A DNA stretch of 64,000 bases from contig NZ_KK020675.1 of assembly GCF_000307775.2 (NCBI RefSeq), positions 168,531 to 232,530 on the forward strand, written 5' to 3'. The position numbers and the translations under genes were made by a program. This stretch comes from Stutzerimonas stutzeri KOS6. Lineage in GTDB: Bacteria > Pseudomonadota > Gammaproteobacteria > Pseudomonadales > Pseudomonadaceae. Positions 1-9,173 of this stretch are shown piece after piece. Within the stretch, counting starts at the first letter, position 1. The number at the start of each line of letters is the position of its first letter. The notes under the pieces were generated by a model that made no database searches, had not been told where the DNA came from, and worked only from the letters and a program-made list of their open reading frames with translations.

Positions 1-1
1 C

Positions 2-2131
2 AACCCGCCCGTTTACAACGGTGTGCCGCGCGCCAACCGCCAGCTCGTCCTCGCCAGCCTCAAGCGGCAGCTGTTCCCCGCCCAGGCCGAGGTCGTCCAT
101 GCGGCCGCCGAACTGCTCGTCAATCAGGGCGAGCGCGCGGCCATCGTCAATGGCGAGATGGGGACGGGGAAAACCACCGTCGGCATCGCGCTAGGGGCGG
201 TGCTCAACGCGGAAGGCTATCGCCGCACGCTCGTCCTCAGCCCGCCCCATCTGGTCTACAAATGGCGGCGCGAGATCCTCGAAACCGTCGCCGGTGCGAA
301 AGTCTGGGTGCTCAACGGCCCGGACACATTGCTCAAGTTGATCAAGCTGCGCGAGCAGTTGAACGTGCCGGCCGAAGGGCAGGAGTTCTTCATCATCGGC
401 AGGGTCAGAATGCGGATGGGATTCCACTGGAAGCCCGCCTTCGTCCGCAAACGCACCCGTTACGGCATGGTCGGCGCCTGCCCGCACTGCGGGACGGTGG
501 TCACTGATCTCGACGGCGAGCCGGTCAATGCTCTGGAGCTGGAGGCGGAAGAAATCCGCCGCAAGTGCAATGTCTGCGACGGCGCACTCTGGACGCTGAT
601 GCGGCCGCGCAGCCTGTCGGGCAGTGATCAGTCCTCGGCGGTGCTGCGTGCGCTGAAGAGAATCCCGACCATCGGCGAGGCCACGGCCAACAAGCTGATG
701 AAGACCTTCGGCGATTCGTTCCTGGCGTCGATGCTCGGCGACAACCTGCACAACTTCATCAACCTGATGGACGAGCGCGGGGAGTTGGTGTTTTCCGCTC
801 GGCAGGCGCAGCGCATGGAACGCGCCATGTCCTCGATGGAGTTCGGCTTCGGAGAAGGCGGTTATCAACCCTCGGAATATGTGAAGCGGTATCTGCCGCA
901 AAGCACCTTCGACTTGCTCATCGCAGATGAAGCCCATGAATACAAAACGGGTGGATCGGCGCAGGGCCAGGCGATGGGCGTCATCGCGGCCAAGGCCCGC
1001 AAGACCGTACTGCTGACCGGCACCCTCATGGGGGGCTATGCAGACGATCTCTTTCATCTGCTGTTCCGGGCCTTGCCCGCGAGGATGATCGAAGATGGCT
1101 ACCGCCCGAGCGCCAGCGGCAGCATGAATGCCGCTGCCATGGCGTTTATGAGGGACCACGGTGTCCTCAAGGACATCTATTCCGAGAGCAACGGGCCGGC
1201 CCACAAGACCGCCAAAGGCTCGAAGATCACCGTCAGAACGGTCAAGGCACCCGGGTTCGGGCCGAAAGGCGTACTGCGCTGCGTGCTGCCGTACACGATC
1301 TTCCTCAAGCTCAGAGACATCGGCGGCGTGCTGCCGCCGTATGACGAAGAGTTCCGGGAGGTCGCCATGGATGCCGGGCAGGCCGACGCCTACCGCAATC
1401 TGGCCGCCAGTCTGACGGCGGAACTCAAGGAGGCCCTGCGCAAGCGGGATACCACCTTGCTGGGCGTAGTCCTCAATGTGCTGTTGGCGTGGTCCGACTG
1501 CTGCTTCCGGGCGGAAACCGTGCGCCACCCGCGCACGCGCCAGGTCCTGGCCTTCACACCGGCTCAGTTCAACGAGCTGGAGATCATGCCGAAAGAGCGT
1601 GAGCTGATCGACATCTGCCGCGAGGAGAAAGCCGCGGGTCGCAAGACCCTGGTGTACTCCGTCTACACCGGCACGCGCGATACCACCAGCCGTTTGAAGA
1701 TGCTGCTGGAGCAAGAGGGTTTTCGGGTGGCGGTACTGCGCGCAAGCGTGGATGCCTCTCGCCGCGAAGACTGGATTGCCGAGCAGCTCGATCGGGGGAT
1801 CGACGTCCTCATCACGAATCCGGAACTGGTGAAAACCGGCCTGGATTTGCTGGAGTTCCCCACGATTGTGTTCATGCAGTCGGGGTGGAACATCTACACG
1901 TTGCAACAAGCCGCGCGCCGGTCATGGCGGATCGGCCAGAAGCAGCATGTGAAGGTGATCTACCTGGGGTATGCGGCCACGTCGCAGATGACGTGCCTGT
2001 CCCTGATGGCGAAGAAGATCCTGGTGTCGCAGAGCACCTCCGGCGACGTCCCGGAATCGGGGCTGGATGTGCTCAACCAAGACGGCGATTCGATCGAGGT
2101 CGCCCTGGCCCGGCAACTCGTCGCGGCCTGA
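2..2131 (+). CDS. SNF2/DEAD-type helicase, 5' end cut by window edge
   Basis: Superfamily 2 helicase or translocase. Walker A (GEMGTGKTT) encoded near 152, DEAH box (DEAHEYKTGG) near 920, and the C-terminal helicase domain with a conserved SWRIGQKQ-like motif VI near 1920 are all visible. Between them is a CxxC...CxxC zinc-ribbon-like segment (near 480-590). The reading frame is open to the window's first bases, and a GTG at 23 sits only seven codons in, so the true start is probably further left. Helicases of this kind are common just upstream of pilL in ICEclc-type elements. The substrate is unknown. Confidence 0.85.
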   Translation, partial: NPPVYNGVPRANRQLVLASLKRQLFPAQAEVVHAAAELLVNQGERAAIVNGEMGTGKTTVGIALGAVLNAEGYRRTLVLSPPHLVYKWRREILETVAGAKVWVLNGPDTLLKLIKLREQLNVPAEGQEFFIIGRVRMRMGFHWKPAFVRKRTRYGMVGACPHCGTVVTDLDGEPVNALELEAEEIRRKCNVCDGALWTLMRPRSLSGSDQSSAVLRALKRIPTIGEATANKLMKTFGDSFLASMLGDNLHNFINLMDERGELVFSARQAQRMERAMSSMEFGFGEGGYQPSEYVKRYLPQSTFDLLIADEAHEYKTGGSAQGQAMGVIAAKARKTVLLTGTLMGGYADDLFHLLFRALPARMIEDGYRPSASGSMNAAAMAFMRDHGVLKDIYSESNGPAHKTAKGSKITVRTVKAPGFGPKGVLRCVLPYTIFLKLRDIGGVLPPYDEEFREVAMDAGQADAYRNLAASLTAELKEALRKRDTTLLGVVLNVLLAWSDCCFRAETVRHPRTRQVLAFTPAQFNELEIMPKERELIDICREEKAAGRKTLVYSVYTGTRDTTSRLKMLLEQEGFRVAVLRASVDASRREDWIAEQLDRGIDVLITNPELVKTGLDLLEFPTIVFMQSGWNIYTLQQAARRSWRIGQKQHVKVIYLGYAATSQMTCLSLMAKKILVSQSTSGDVPESGLDVLNQDGDSIEVALARQLVAA

Positions 2132-2144
2132 TGTTCCCGTTCAT

Positions 2145-2174
2145 GCCGGCGTCCCTCTGGGCGCCGGCTTTTTT
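2145..2174 (+). terminator. Rho-independent terminator after the helicase gene
   Basis: A 7-bp perfect GC stem (GCCGGCG at 2145-2151 pairing with CGCCGGC at 2162-2168), a 10-nt loop and a run of six T. It starts 13 bases after the helicase stop and separates that transcript from the pilL operon. Confidence 0.85.
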
Positions 2175-2192
2175 CTTCAAAACGGGGCAAAC

Positions 2193-2211
2193 CACGATGC
2201 GCATTGTTTGC
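2193..2211 (+). promoter_or_regulatory. Shared 19-base element, copy 1 (upstream of the pilL operon)
   Basis: CACGATGCGCATTGTTTGC. It matches 16 of 19 bases with the copy at 8469 and 15 of 19 with the copy at 17522. The element ends 57 bases before the pilL start codon. No good sigma-70 pair fits around it, so an activator-dependent promoter is likely. Function is inferred from position and repetition only. Confidence 0.6.
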
Positions 2212-2268
2212 TGATCGGAATGCCGCCCACGGCGAAGGTATCGGCTCATCGCCACCGAGAGCCGAACC

Positions 2269-2832
2269 ATGCCAGCAACCCAACTTCTACGGCGCCTGAC
2301 CGGCAGCAGCCTGCTGATCGCCGCTGTGTTGAGCGGCGGCTGCGCCACCACCGCCGCACCGCCCGTTGATCCTCCTGTCGAGGAAGCCGACGCCGCGCCG
2401 CAGTCACCCGAACTGATTCCGGTGGTGCGCTACGGCCGCTACACGCTCGTGGAGCTTGCTCCCACCGCGGCCCAGCGTGACCTGCTGCTGCAGGTCATCG
2501 ACGTGGCGATGCCGGCGGATGCCAGAGCGACGGTGGGCGATGGCCTGCGCCACGCACTCCAGCGCAGCGGCTACCAGCTTTGCGAGAACGCCCATGCGGT
2601 GATCGAGCTGTATTCGCTGCCGCTGCCGGCGGCGCACCTGCATCTGGGGCCGATGACGCTGCGCGACGCACTGCTCACCCTCGCCGGGCCGGCCTGGGAT
2701 GTACAGGTCGATGACCGGGCGCGCCAGATCTGCTTCGTACCTGCCGGCGAGCCCTGCGCAGATCCCGAGACCGACACGCCACTGGCCGCGCCGGTGCAGA
2801 CCTTTCCCATCATCGACGGAGGCCAGCCATGA
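2269..2832 (+). CDS. pilL: PilL-type conjugation lipoprotein (TIGR03748-like)
   Basis: First gene of the first transfer operon. The protein of 187 residues starts with a lipoprotein signal (hydrophobic stretch ending LSGGCA, Cys near residue 26). A conserved globular domain follows that resembles the PilL N-terminal domain found in ICE transfer regions. The wider family is related to type IV pilus-associated proteins, here probably an envelope component assisting mating-pair formation. It overlaps the next gene by four bases (ATGA), indicating translational coupling. Confidence 0.82.
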   Translation: MPATQLLRRLTGSSLLIAAVLSGGCATTAAPPVDPPVEEADAAPQSPELIPVVRYGRYTLVELAPTAAQRDLLLQVIDVAMPADARATVGDGLRHALQRSGYQLCENAHAVIELYSLPLPAAHLHLGPMTLRDALLTLAGPAWDVQVDDRARQICFVPAGEPCADPETDTPLAAPVQTFPIIDGGQP

Positions 2833-3476
2833 GCGCAGTGGCCCATGCGTCGCGTTCGCGCGCGGCCTTCGTGCTGTACCTGCTGCTGTGGGCCTGGATG
2901 GTCGGACTCAGCGCACTGGTGCTCGTCAACTTCCGCGTCGCGGGCGACCTGGCCGGTCAGAGTCAAGTTGATTCGGCCTTACGCCAACTGCAGGTGCTCG
3001 AAGGCCGGCTCGCCGAATTCGCCGACGACGTCCAGACGCTGCAAGCCCGCCCCGAAGCGGCGACCACGGCAGCTTTGCAGGACACCCGCCAGCGCCTCGA
3101 AGCGGACATCGCCCGTCTCGAACAGTCGCTGGCCGGCTACGCCACCGAGGCGGCCCTGCAGACACTGCACAGCGACGTCGAGCAGCTCAAGGCGCAGCGC
3201 CAGACCGCCGCGCGCACGCCCGCAGCGCCGCGCCCCGCCAGGGCGACGACGGCTGCACCAGCACAGGTGCCGTTTCCCTTCCGCGTGATCGGTGCGGAAC
3301 TGCGCGCCGGGCAGCGAGCCGTTTCCATCGCCCCCGCCGGCGACTCGCTCTCGGCCGGACAGATCCAGGTGCTGCTGCCCGGCGAGCATGCCGGGCGCTG
3401 GCAGTTGCAGACCATCGACGGCAACACCGCCGTGTTCCAGGCCGGCGACCAGACGCGCCGGCTGGCGATTCCTTGA
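2829..3476 (+). CDS. Membrane-anchored coiled-coil conjugation protein
   Basis: 215 residues. One transmembrane helix at about 13-37 is followed by an alpha-helical coiled-coil region (about 45-120), an Ala/Pro-rich linker, and a C-terminal domain (about 150-215) that resembles small beta-rich periplasmic domains of pilus proteins. The start overlaps pilL by four bases. It occupies the slot between pilL and the TIGR03759 gene in this ICE family. The exact role is not known to me; a bitopic inner-membrane assembly protein is likely. Confidence 0.7.
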   Translation: MSAVAHASRSRAAFVLYLLLWAWMVGLSALVLVNFRVAGDLAGQSQVDSALRQLQVLEGRLAEFADDVQTLQARPEAATTAALQDTRQRLEADIARLEQSLAGYATEAALQTLHSDVEQLKAQRQTAARTPAAPRPARATTAAPAQVPFPFRVIGAELRAGQRAVSIAPAGDSLSAGQIQVLLPGEHAGRWQLQTIDGNTAVFQAGDQTRRLAIP

Positions 3477-3488
3477 TCGGGAGGTGCC

Positions 3489-4217
3489 ATGCAACGTCGC
3501 GCACTTTCCATGCTGTTCCTGCTGGCCTCGCTGACCGCACCGGCCTTCGCGCAGCAGCCCGCCACCCAGAGCACACCCGCACAGTCTTCCCGTGTCACGC
3601 CGAGCCAGATCGATCAGGCACGCGATGAACGCCTGGCGCGGGACTGGGGGCTGCGCGGCGACGAATGGGGACGCTACCGCGAACTGATGGAAGGGCCGCT
3701 GGGCATCCATTCACCCAACCTCGACCCGCTGACCGCACTCGGCATCGAAGCCCGCTCCGACGAGGAGCGGCGGCGCTATGCCGAACTGCAAGTGCAGGTC
3801 GAAGCGCGCCGCGTGGAAAAGTTGCTGGCGTATCAACGAGCCTACGACGAAGCCTGGCAACGCCTGCATCCCGACGCCCAGCGGGTGAATCTGCCCGATG
3901 CGCTGCCGGGCGGCAGCGCGATGACCGGCAGCGGTCGTACCGCCGTGTTCGTCCGGGACGGCTGCGCGCCGTGTGCCCAGGTCGTGCAGCGTCTGCAGAC
4001 GGCGAACGCCGAGTTCGACCTGTACATGGTCGGCAGCCGCCAGGACGACGCGCGCATCCGCGAGTGGGCCCAGCGCGCGCAGATCGATCCGGCGCGCGTG
4101 CGCAGCGGCTCGATCACGCTCAACCACGACGGTGGCCGCTGGCTGGCGCTGGGTTTGCCCGGTGAACTGCCCGCGGTGGTGCGTCAGGTGAACGGCCAAT
4201 GGCAGCGCCAGCCCTGA
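3489..4217 (+). CDS. ICE protein of the TIGR03759 (PFL_4693) family
   Basis: 242 residues with a signal peptide (cleavage near AFAQQ, residue 22). The central part carries the family signature around LARDWGLRGDEWGRYRELM. The C-terminal half contains CAPC (near residue 159) and reads like a thioredoxin-fold domain, so a periplasmic redox or chaperone role is plausible. The stop codon overlaps the ATG of the transglycosylase gene (TGATG). Confidence 0.82.
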   Translation: MQRRALSMLFLLASLTAPAFAQQPATQSTPAQSSRVTPSQIDQARDERLARDWGLRGDEWGRYRELMEGPLGIHSPNLDPLTALGIEARSDEERRRYAELQVQVEARRVEKLLAYQRAYDEAWQRLHPDAQRVNLPDALPGGSAMTGSGRTAVFVRDGCAPCAQVVQRLQTANAEFDLYMVGSRQDDARIREWAQRAQIDPARVRSGSITLNHDGGRWLALGLPGELPAVVRQVNGQWQRQP

Positions 4218-4789
4218 TGCCGACGTGGCCGCTGCGCGTGCTGCTGGCCGCCGCGCTGGCGACCGGGCCAGTCCAGGCCCAGGAAATTCCGCCGCCCGCC
4301 TACCAGTTGGCGGCCCAGCGCGCCGGCATTCCTTCGACGGTGCTCTATGCCGTGGCGCTGCAGGAAAGCGGCGTGCGCCGGGACGATCGCATCGTGCCGT
4401 GGCCCTGGTCGCTCAATGTCGCCGGCCAGTCGCGCCGCTACGCCTCGCGCGCGCAGGCTTGTGCGGGCGTGCGCCAGGCGCTGCGCGAGGTGCCCCCTAC
4501 GCGCATCGACGTGGGCCTGGGCCAGATCAACCTCGGCTACCAGCAGCACCGCTACCGCCAGCCCTGCGATCTGCTCGACCCCTACGACAACCTGCGCATC
4601 GCCGCCGACATCCTGAAAGAGCAGCACACCCCCGGCGAAGACTGGCTGCTGGCGGTCGGGCGTTACCACCGACCGGCTGGCGGCGCGCCCGCGGCGCGTT
4701 ACCGGCGCAGCGTTTCACAACACCTCCAGCGCGTGCTCGGCCCGCAACAGACCGCCGCACACGCGCCCCGCCAGGAGAACAGCCGATGA
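4217..4789 (+). CDS. Lytic transglycosylase (SLT domain), conjugation-associated
   Basis: Cleaves peptidoglycan to let the transfer apparatus cross the wall. Signal peptide at residues 1-20, then an SLT fold with the catalytic Glu in ALQESGV and the downstream GLGQINLGY motif typical of family 1 transglycosylases. I chose the ATG at 4217 because it overlaps the preceding stop; an ATG six codons earlier is in frame. About 190 residues, the usual length for ICE-encoded versions. The next gene overlaps its stop. Confidence 0.87.
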   Translation: MPTWPLRVLLAAALATGPVQAQEIPPPAYQLAAQRAGIPSTVLYAVALQESGVRRDDRIVPWPWSLNVAGQSRRYASRAQACAGVRQALREVPPTRIDVGLGQINLGYQQHRYRQPCDLLDPYDNLRIAADILKEQHTPGEDWLLAVGRYHRPAGGAPAARYRRSVSQHLQRVLGPQQTAAHAPRQENSR

Positions 4790-5331
4790 CCTCATCCATC
4801 CGGGCCACGCACGGCCTTCTTGTCGTAATGCTCGCCACCGTGCCGATGAGCGCGGTGCGTGCCACGCCGCCCCTGATCGTGGTGGAAGACCGGGGCGGCG
4901 CTTCCGCGCTGCTGTACTACGAAGCGCTCGACCTGCAGCCGCGCGCCACGAGTCAGCCACTCCCCTCCATCGTCATTCCCGAGGCACCGACCGCCGCTGT
5001 CGATGAGACGGCCATGCTGCCGGTGCGCAGTGCCAGGCTCACGCCGGGAACGGTTGCCCGCCGCGTCATCGAGGCCCCCGGACTGCAACCATTCTTCCTG
5101 GTCGGTGACGATGCGACCTCTCAAGCCTGGTTGCGTCAGCACGCCGACACGCTGCGCCAACGCAACGCCTGGGGCCTGGTGGTCAATGTCGAGACGGCCC
5201 AGGCGCTGGCACAACTGCGTGCAATCGCGCCCGGCCTGAATCTGTCGCCGATGTCCGCCGACGATCTGGCCGAACGCCTGGGCCTGCGGCATTACCCGGT
5301 GCTGGTCACGGCCACCGGCATCGGGCAATGA
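4786..5331 (+). CDS. ICE protein of the TIGR03765 (PFL_4695) family
   Basis: 181 residues with an N-terminal signal peptide (cleavage near AVRA-TPP). The rest is a compact alpha/beta domain. It lies between the transglycosylase and traD, the usual slot for the TIGR03765 family in type G elements. The start overlaps the previous stop (ATGA). The protein is probably periplasmic. No catalytic motif is evident and the biochemical role is unknown. Confidence 0.78.
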   Translation: MTSSIRATHGLLVVMLATVPMSAVRATPPLIVVEDRGGASALLYYEALDLQPRATSQPLPSIVIPEAPTAAVDETAMLPVRSARLTPGTVARRVIEAPGLQPFFLVGDDATSQAWLRQHADTLRQRNAWGLVVNVETAQALAQLRAIAPGLNLSPMSADDLAERLGLRHYPVLVTATGIGQ

Positions 5332-5335
5332 CGCC

Positions 5336-7525
5336 ATGTCGCAGACGCAGCCCGTCGAAGTTCTGCTGCACCCCGCGGTGGAGCTGTACACCGTGGCGGT
5401 CTGCGCCGGCGCCGCGTTTCTGTGCCTGGTGGCACCGTGGTCGCTCGCGCTGAGCCCGGCCATGGGTATCGGCAGTGCGCTGGCGTTCGCCACCTTCGGT
5501 GCGATCCGCTGGCGCGACGCGCAGGTGATTCTGCGTTATCGCCGCAACATCCGCAGGTTGCCGCGCTACGTCATGACAAGCCGCGACGTGCCGGTCAGCC
5601 AGCAGCGGTTGTTCATCGGCAAAGGCTTTCGCTGGGAACAGAAGCACACGCACAGGCTGATGCAGACGTACCGGCCCGAATTCCGGCGCTACGTTGAACC
5701 GACACCGGCCTACCAGTTGGCGCGGCGCCTGGAGGAACGGTTGGAGTTCGCGCCGTTTCCACTTTCGCGCCTGTCGAGCCTCACCAGCTGGGACATGCCG
5801 CTCAACCCCGTGCGCCCCTTGCCGCCAGTAGGCGGCCTGCCGCGCCTGCACGGCATCGAACCCGAGGAAATCGACGTCAGCCTGCCGCTGGGCGAACGCG
5901 TCGGACACTCTCTGGTGCTGGGCACGACACGCGTGGGCAAGACGCGGCTCGCCGAGTTGTTCGTGACCCAGGACATCCGGCGGCAAAACGCTGCGGGCGA
6001 GCATGAAGTCGTCATCGTCATCGACCCCAAGGGTGATGCCGATCTCCTGAAGCGGGTGTACGTCGAGGCCAAGCGCGCCGGCCGCGAGAACGAGCTGTAT
6101 ATCTTTCATCTCGGCTGGCCAGATATCAGCGCGCGCTATAACGCCGTGGGACGGTTCGGCCGCATCAGCGAGGTCGCAACGCGCATCGCCGGCCAGCTTT
6201 CTGGCGAAGGCAACAGCGCGGCCTTTCGCGAATTTGCCTGGAGATTCGTCAATGTCATTGCCAGGGCGCTGATCGAGCTGGGGCAACGTCCGGACTATCT
6301 GTTGATCCAGCGTCATGTGATCAACATCGATGCGCTGTTCATCGAGTACGCCGCGCATTTCTTCGCCCGCACCGAGCCGAAGGCCTGGGAAGTCATCGTC
6401 CAGATCGAGGCCAAGCTCAACGAGAAGAACATCCCCAGGAACATGATCGGACGCGAGAAGCGTGTCGTGGCCCTGGAGCAGTACCTCAGCCAGGCGCGCA
6501 ACTACGATCCGGTGCTCGACGGCCTGCGCTCGGCGGTCCGGTACGACAAGACGTATTTCGACAAGATCGTCGCCTCGCTGCTGCCTCTGTTGGAAAAGCT
6601 CACCAGCGGCAAGGTCGCCCAGTTGCTGGCCCCGAACTACTCGGACCTCGGTGACCCCCGCCCTATTTTCGATTGGATGCAGGTGATCCGGAAGCGCGCC
6701 ATTGTCTATGTCGGCCTGGATGCGCTTTCTGATGCCGAAGTCGCTGCGGCGGTCGGCAATTCGATGTTCAGTGACTTGGTTTCCGTCGCAGGCCACATTT
6801 ATAAACACGGTATCGACGACGGTCTGCCGTGGGCCTCCGCGAACACCAAGGTGCCGATCAATGTTCACGCGGATGAATTCAATGAGTTGATGGGCGACGA
6901 GTTCATTCCGATGATTAACAAGGGGGGCGGCGCCGGGCTCCAGATCACCGCTTACACGCAGACCCTGAGCGACATCGAGGCGCGCATCGGCAATAGGGCC
7001 AAAGCCGGTCAGGTCGTCGGGAATTTCAACAATGTGTTCATGTTGAGGGTGCGCGAAACCGCCACCGCCGAACTGCTGACCAGGCAGTTGCCGAAGGTGG
7101 AGGTCTACACCACGACCATCGTCAGCGGTGCGACCGATAGTTCGGAGATCCGCGGTTCAACCGATTTCACCAGCAACACGCAAGACCGCATCAGCATGTC
7201 CAGCGTGCCGATGATCGAGCCCTCTCATGTCGTAGCGTTGCCGAAGGGTCAATGCTTCGCCCTGATGCAGGGCGGACAGCTGTGGAAGGTCAGGATGCCG
7301 CTGCCGGCGGCCGACCCTGATGAGGCCATGCCGGAGGATCTGCAGCAGCTCGCGGGGTACATGCGCCAGCACTACACCGAGGCTGCGCACTGGTGGGAGA
7401 ACCTGGGGTCGCCGATGCTGCAGGATGGCCCCTTGCCCGACGACTTGCTCGACGAAGCGCCCATTGCGAGCGACCCTCCCGCGAACGTCACGGGCGACAC
7501 GGGCCTGGATGAGCACGCACCATGA
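5336..7525 (+). CDS. traD: Type IV coupling ATPase TraD (SXT/TOL subfamily, TIGR03743-like)
   Basis: Couples the relaxase-DNA complex to the secretion channel. 729 residues. Two hydrophobic stretches near the N-terminus (about residues 20-60) anchor it in the inner membrane. The ATPase domain follows with Walker A (GTTRVGKTRL, about 197-206) and Walker B (VIVIDPKGD, about 225-233), and ends with a Gln-rich motor segment and a TQTLSDIEARIGN motif typical of the family. It starts five bases after the previous stop and overlaps the next gene by four bases. Confidence 0.93.
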   Translation: MSQTQPVEVLLHPAVELYTVAVCAGAAFLCLVAPWSLALSPAMGIGSALAFATFGAIRWRDAQVILRYRRNIRRLPRYVMTSRDVPVSQQRLFIGKGFRWEQKHTHRLMQTYRPEFRRYVEPTPAYQLARRLEERLEFAPFPLSRLSSLTSWDMPLNPVRPLPPVGGLPRLHGIEPEEIDVSLPLGERVGHSLVLGTTRVGKTRLAELFVTQDIRRQNAAGEHEVVIVIDPKGDADLLKRVYVEAKRAGRENELYIFHLGWPDISARYNAVGRFGRISEVATRIAGQLSGEGNSAAFREFAWRFVNVIARALIELGQRPDYLLIQRHVINIDALFIEYAAHFFARTEPKAWEVIVQIEAKLNEKNIPRNMIGREKRVVALEQYLSQARNYDPVLDGLRSAVRYDKTYFDKIVASLLPLLEKLTSGKVAQLLAPNYSDLGDPRPIFDWMQVIRKRAIVYVGLDALSDAEVAAAVGNSMFSDLVSVAGHIYKHGIDDGLPWASANTKVPINVHADEFNELMGDEFIPMINKGGGAGLQITAYTQTLSDIEARIGNRAKAGQVVGNFNNVFMLRVRETATAELLTRQLPKVEVYTTTIVSGATDSSEIRGSTDFTSNTQDRISMSSVPMIEPSHVVALPKGQCFALMQGGQLWKVRMPLPAADPDEAMPEDLQQLAGYMRQHYTEAAHWWENLGSPMLQDGPLPDDLLDEAPIASDPPANVTGDTGLDEHAP

Positions 7526-8271
7526 GCGACCCGGCATCCACTGCGCAGCGGCAGCAACAGCGCCGGCAGGGCCTGATCGCCACTGCGATCTCTTTGCCGC
7601 TGCGCCTGTTCGGGGTACTGATCGCCTCGCTGATGCTGTCGATCCTGATCGAGTGCGTGGGCATGCACCTGTTCTGGAAGGACCAGGGCTGGCGCCATGC
7701 GCAATCGATGCTGCAGTACGAGCTGGGACATCTGTCGAATCACTTCACGCGCAGCGCCATCGTGCAGGAGCCAGGGCGCACCGCGCACCGGCTGGTGGAG
7801 ACGGGTTACGAGTGGGTGTTCGTCAAGACCGGGCTGCTCGACAAGATGAGCGATACCGCAGAACGCGCCCGCGCGCCGGGCCAAGGACAATCCCGTGATT
7901 TCCGCTACTTCATCAGCCAAGTCTATGTCTGGGCCGAGCGCTATCTGATTGCCGCCGCTTTCATCACCTTGACCTTTATGGTGCGCCTGCTGGTTCTGGT
8001 ACTGACACTGCCGCTGGTGCTCACGGCAGTGTTCGTCGGTCTGGTCGATGGACTGGTGCGCCGCGACGTGCGCAAGTTCGGCGCCGGCCGGGAATCGGGC
8101 TTCGTCTACCACCGCGCGAAAGCCTCGCTACTGCCACTGGCGATACTGCCTTGGGTGATCTACCTGGCGATGCCGGTCTCGGTGCATCCGCTGCTGATCC
8201 TGCTGCCCAGCGCGGCGCTGCTGGGCTTGGCGGTGGCCCTGACCGCGAGCAGCTTCAAGAAGTACCTGTAG
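7522..8271 (+). CDS. Integral membrane protein of the TIGR03747 (DUF4400) family
   Basis: 249 residues with about four predicted membrane spans (near 20-45, 135-175, 205-225 and 228-246). It is always encoded next to traD in this ICE class and is likely an inner-membrane partner of the coupling protein. Four-base overlap with traD. It is the last gene of the first transfer operon; the 278 bases after it hold no supported gene. Confidence 0.8.
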   Translation: MSDPASTAQRQQQRRQGLIATAISLPLRLFGVLIASLMLSILIECVGMHLFWKDQGWRHAQSMLQYELGHLSNHFTRSAIVQEPGRTAHRLVETGYEWVFVKTGLLDKMSDTAERARAPGQGQSRDFRYFISQVYVWAERYLIAAAFITLTFMVRLLVLVLTLPLVLTAVFVGLVDGLVRRDVRKFGAGRESGFVYHRAKASLLPLAILPWVIYLAMPVSVHPLLILLPSAALLGLAVALTASSFKKYL

Positions 8272-8468
8272 AGGGTGACAGGGCGGCGCGCGCTGAGATT
8301 TGACGCTCAGTCCTGGAGCCAGTCGAGCACTTACGTCTCCACCACCGCTACTTGCGCAATCCCGCCTACCCATGTCCGCTCGGACACCTCGAAACACCGG
8401 CCCTGAATACTCCATTGCGCGACGCGTCCCAGCGTTCCGGCGCCAGCCGCCTATCAATCCGGTCGGCT

Positions 8469-8487
8469 CACAGTGCCCATTGTTTGC
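8469..8487 (+). promoter_or_regulatory. Shared 19-base element, copy 2 (upstream of the RAQPRD operon)
   Basis: CACAGTGCCCATTGTTTGC, ending 62 bases before the start codon at 8550. It is the only conspicuous signal in the 278-base gap 8272-8549, apart from a weak CTGAG/CTCAG inverted repeat near 8300. Confidence 0.6.
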
Positions 8488-8549
8488 GGCTTTGACGCGT
8501 CTGACTCGCCACGATCGAGCCATTGCTGATCGAACCGAGGAATGGCGCG

Positions 8550-8927
8550 ATGGTGTTTTCGTTTCCACGCCACGCCGCGCATCGCGGCGTGGCCGCCCTG
8601 CTGCTGATGGCGCTGACGGCGAGCCCGCCGCTGGCGGCCCATGCCGGCACGCCAGCCCAACGCCAGGAGCTGGCTGCGGCCCTGCGCCAGCTCGACGCGC
8701 TGGAACGCTTCGTCGCACAGAGTGCGGCGAATACCCCGATCACAGCGGGCGAGCGCTACCACTTCGACTACCCACGTCTACTCGATGACCTCGCGCGCGT
8801 GCGCGCCGGCATCCAGTTCCACCTCGCGCCGTCTCGCGCCCAGCCACGCGACCCCGCCGTACTGAGCGGCGATTACCGCAACGAGTCCGCCCCCGACGTT
8901 TTCTCGGCACCGGAGGCCCAGCCATGA
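8550..8927 (+). CDS. RAQPRD-family ICE protein
   Basis: 125 residues. The name-giving RAQPRD motif is present literally near residue 101 (SRAQPRDP). There is a cleavable signal peptide (cleavage near AHA-GTP), so the protein is periplasmic. The start is set at 8550 because GAGGAA lies eight bases upstream; an in-frame ATG nine codons earlier has no ribosome site. It opens the second transfer operon and overlaps the next gene by four bases. Function is unknown, but the gene is strictly linked to conjugation loci. Confidence 0.88.
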   Translation: MVFSFPRHAAHRGVAALLLMALTASPPLAAHAGTPAQRQELAAALRQLDALERFVAQSAANTPITAGERYHFDYPRLLDDLARVRAGIQFHLAPSRAQPRDPAVLSGDYRNESAPDVFSAPEAQP

Positions 8928-9157
8928 CCTCCGCGCAGATCAGCGCCTTCCAGGCCAACAGCAGCATCGCACCCGCCGCGATGGCGACGGTGATCGTCGG
9001 CCTCGTGTTCGCGGTGCTGCTGCTGTGGGGGGCCTGGGCCATTCGCACCGCCTACGTCGGCTGGGCGGAAAACCAGCTCAACCAGCGTCAGTTCCTCGGC
9101 GTCGTCGTGCGTTTTCTCGCGATGTACCTGGTGCTGACTTTTTTCCTCCTCTCCTAA
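8924..9157 (+). CDS. Small membrane protein, TIGR03758 (DUF3262) family
   Basis: 77 residues with two hydrophobic segments (about 20-42 and 58-76). The size and position between RAQPRD and the TIGR03745-like gene fit the DUF3262 family of type G elements. It may be a small pilin- or channel-associated subunit. Confidence 0.8.
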   Translation: MTSAQISAFQANSSIAPAAMATVIVGLVFAVLLLWGAWAIRTAYVGWAENQLNQRQFLGVVVRFLAMYLVLTFFLLS

Positions 9158-9173
9158 CCACAAGGGTCAGACC

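Noticed and set aside
191..1909. Long open frame on the minus strand (572 codons) opposite the helicase
   Set aside because: High-GC antisense shadow; no domain, and the plus-strand frame has clear helicase motifs.
5306..6868. 520-codon minus-strand frame opposite traD
   Set aside because: Shadow of the TraD gene; His/Gln/Arg-rich composition with no family signature.
8272..8549. Possible small gene between the two transfer operons
   Set aside because: The frame from 8300 mostly overlaps the RAQPRD gene and has no ribosome site; the gap is better read as a promoter region.
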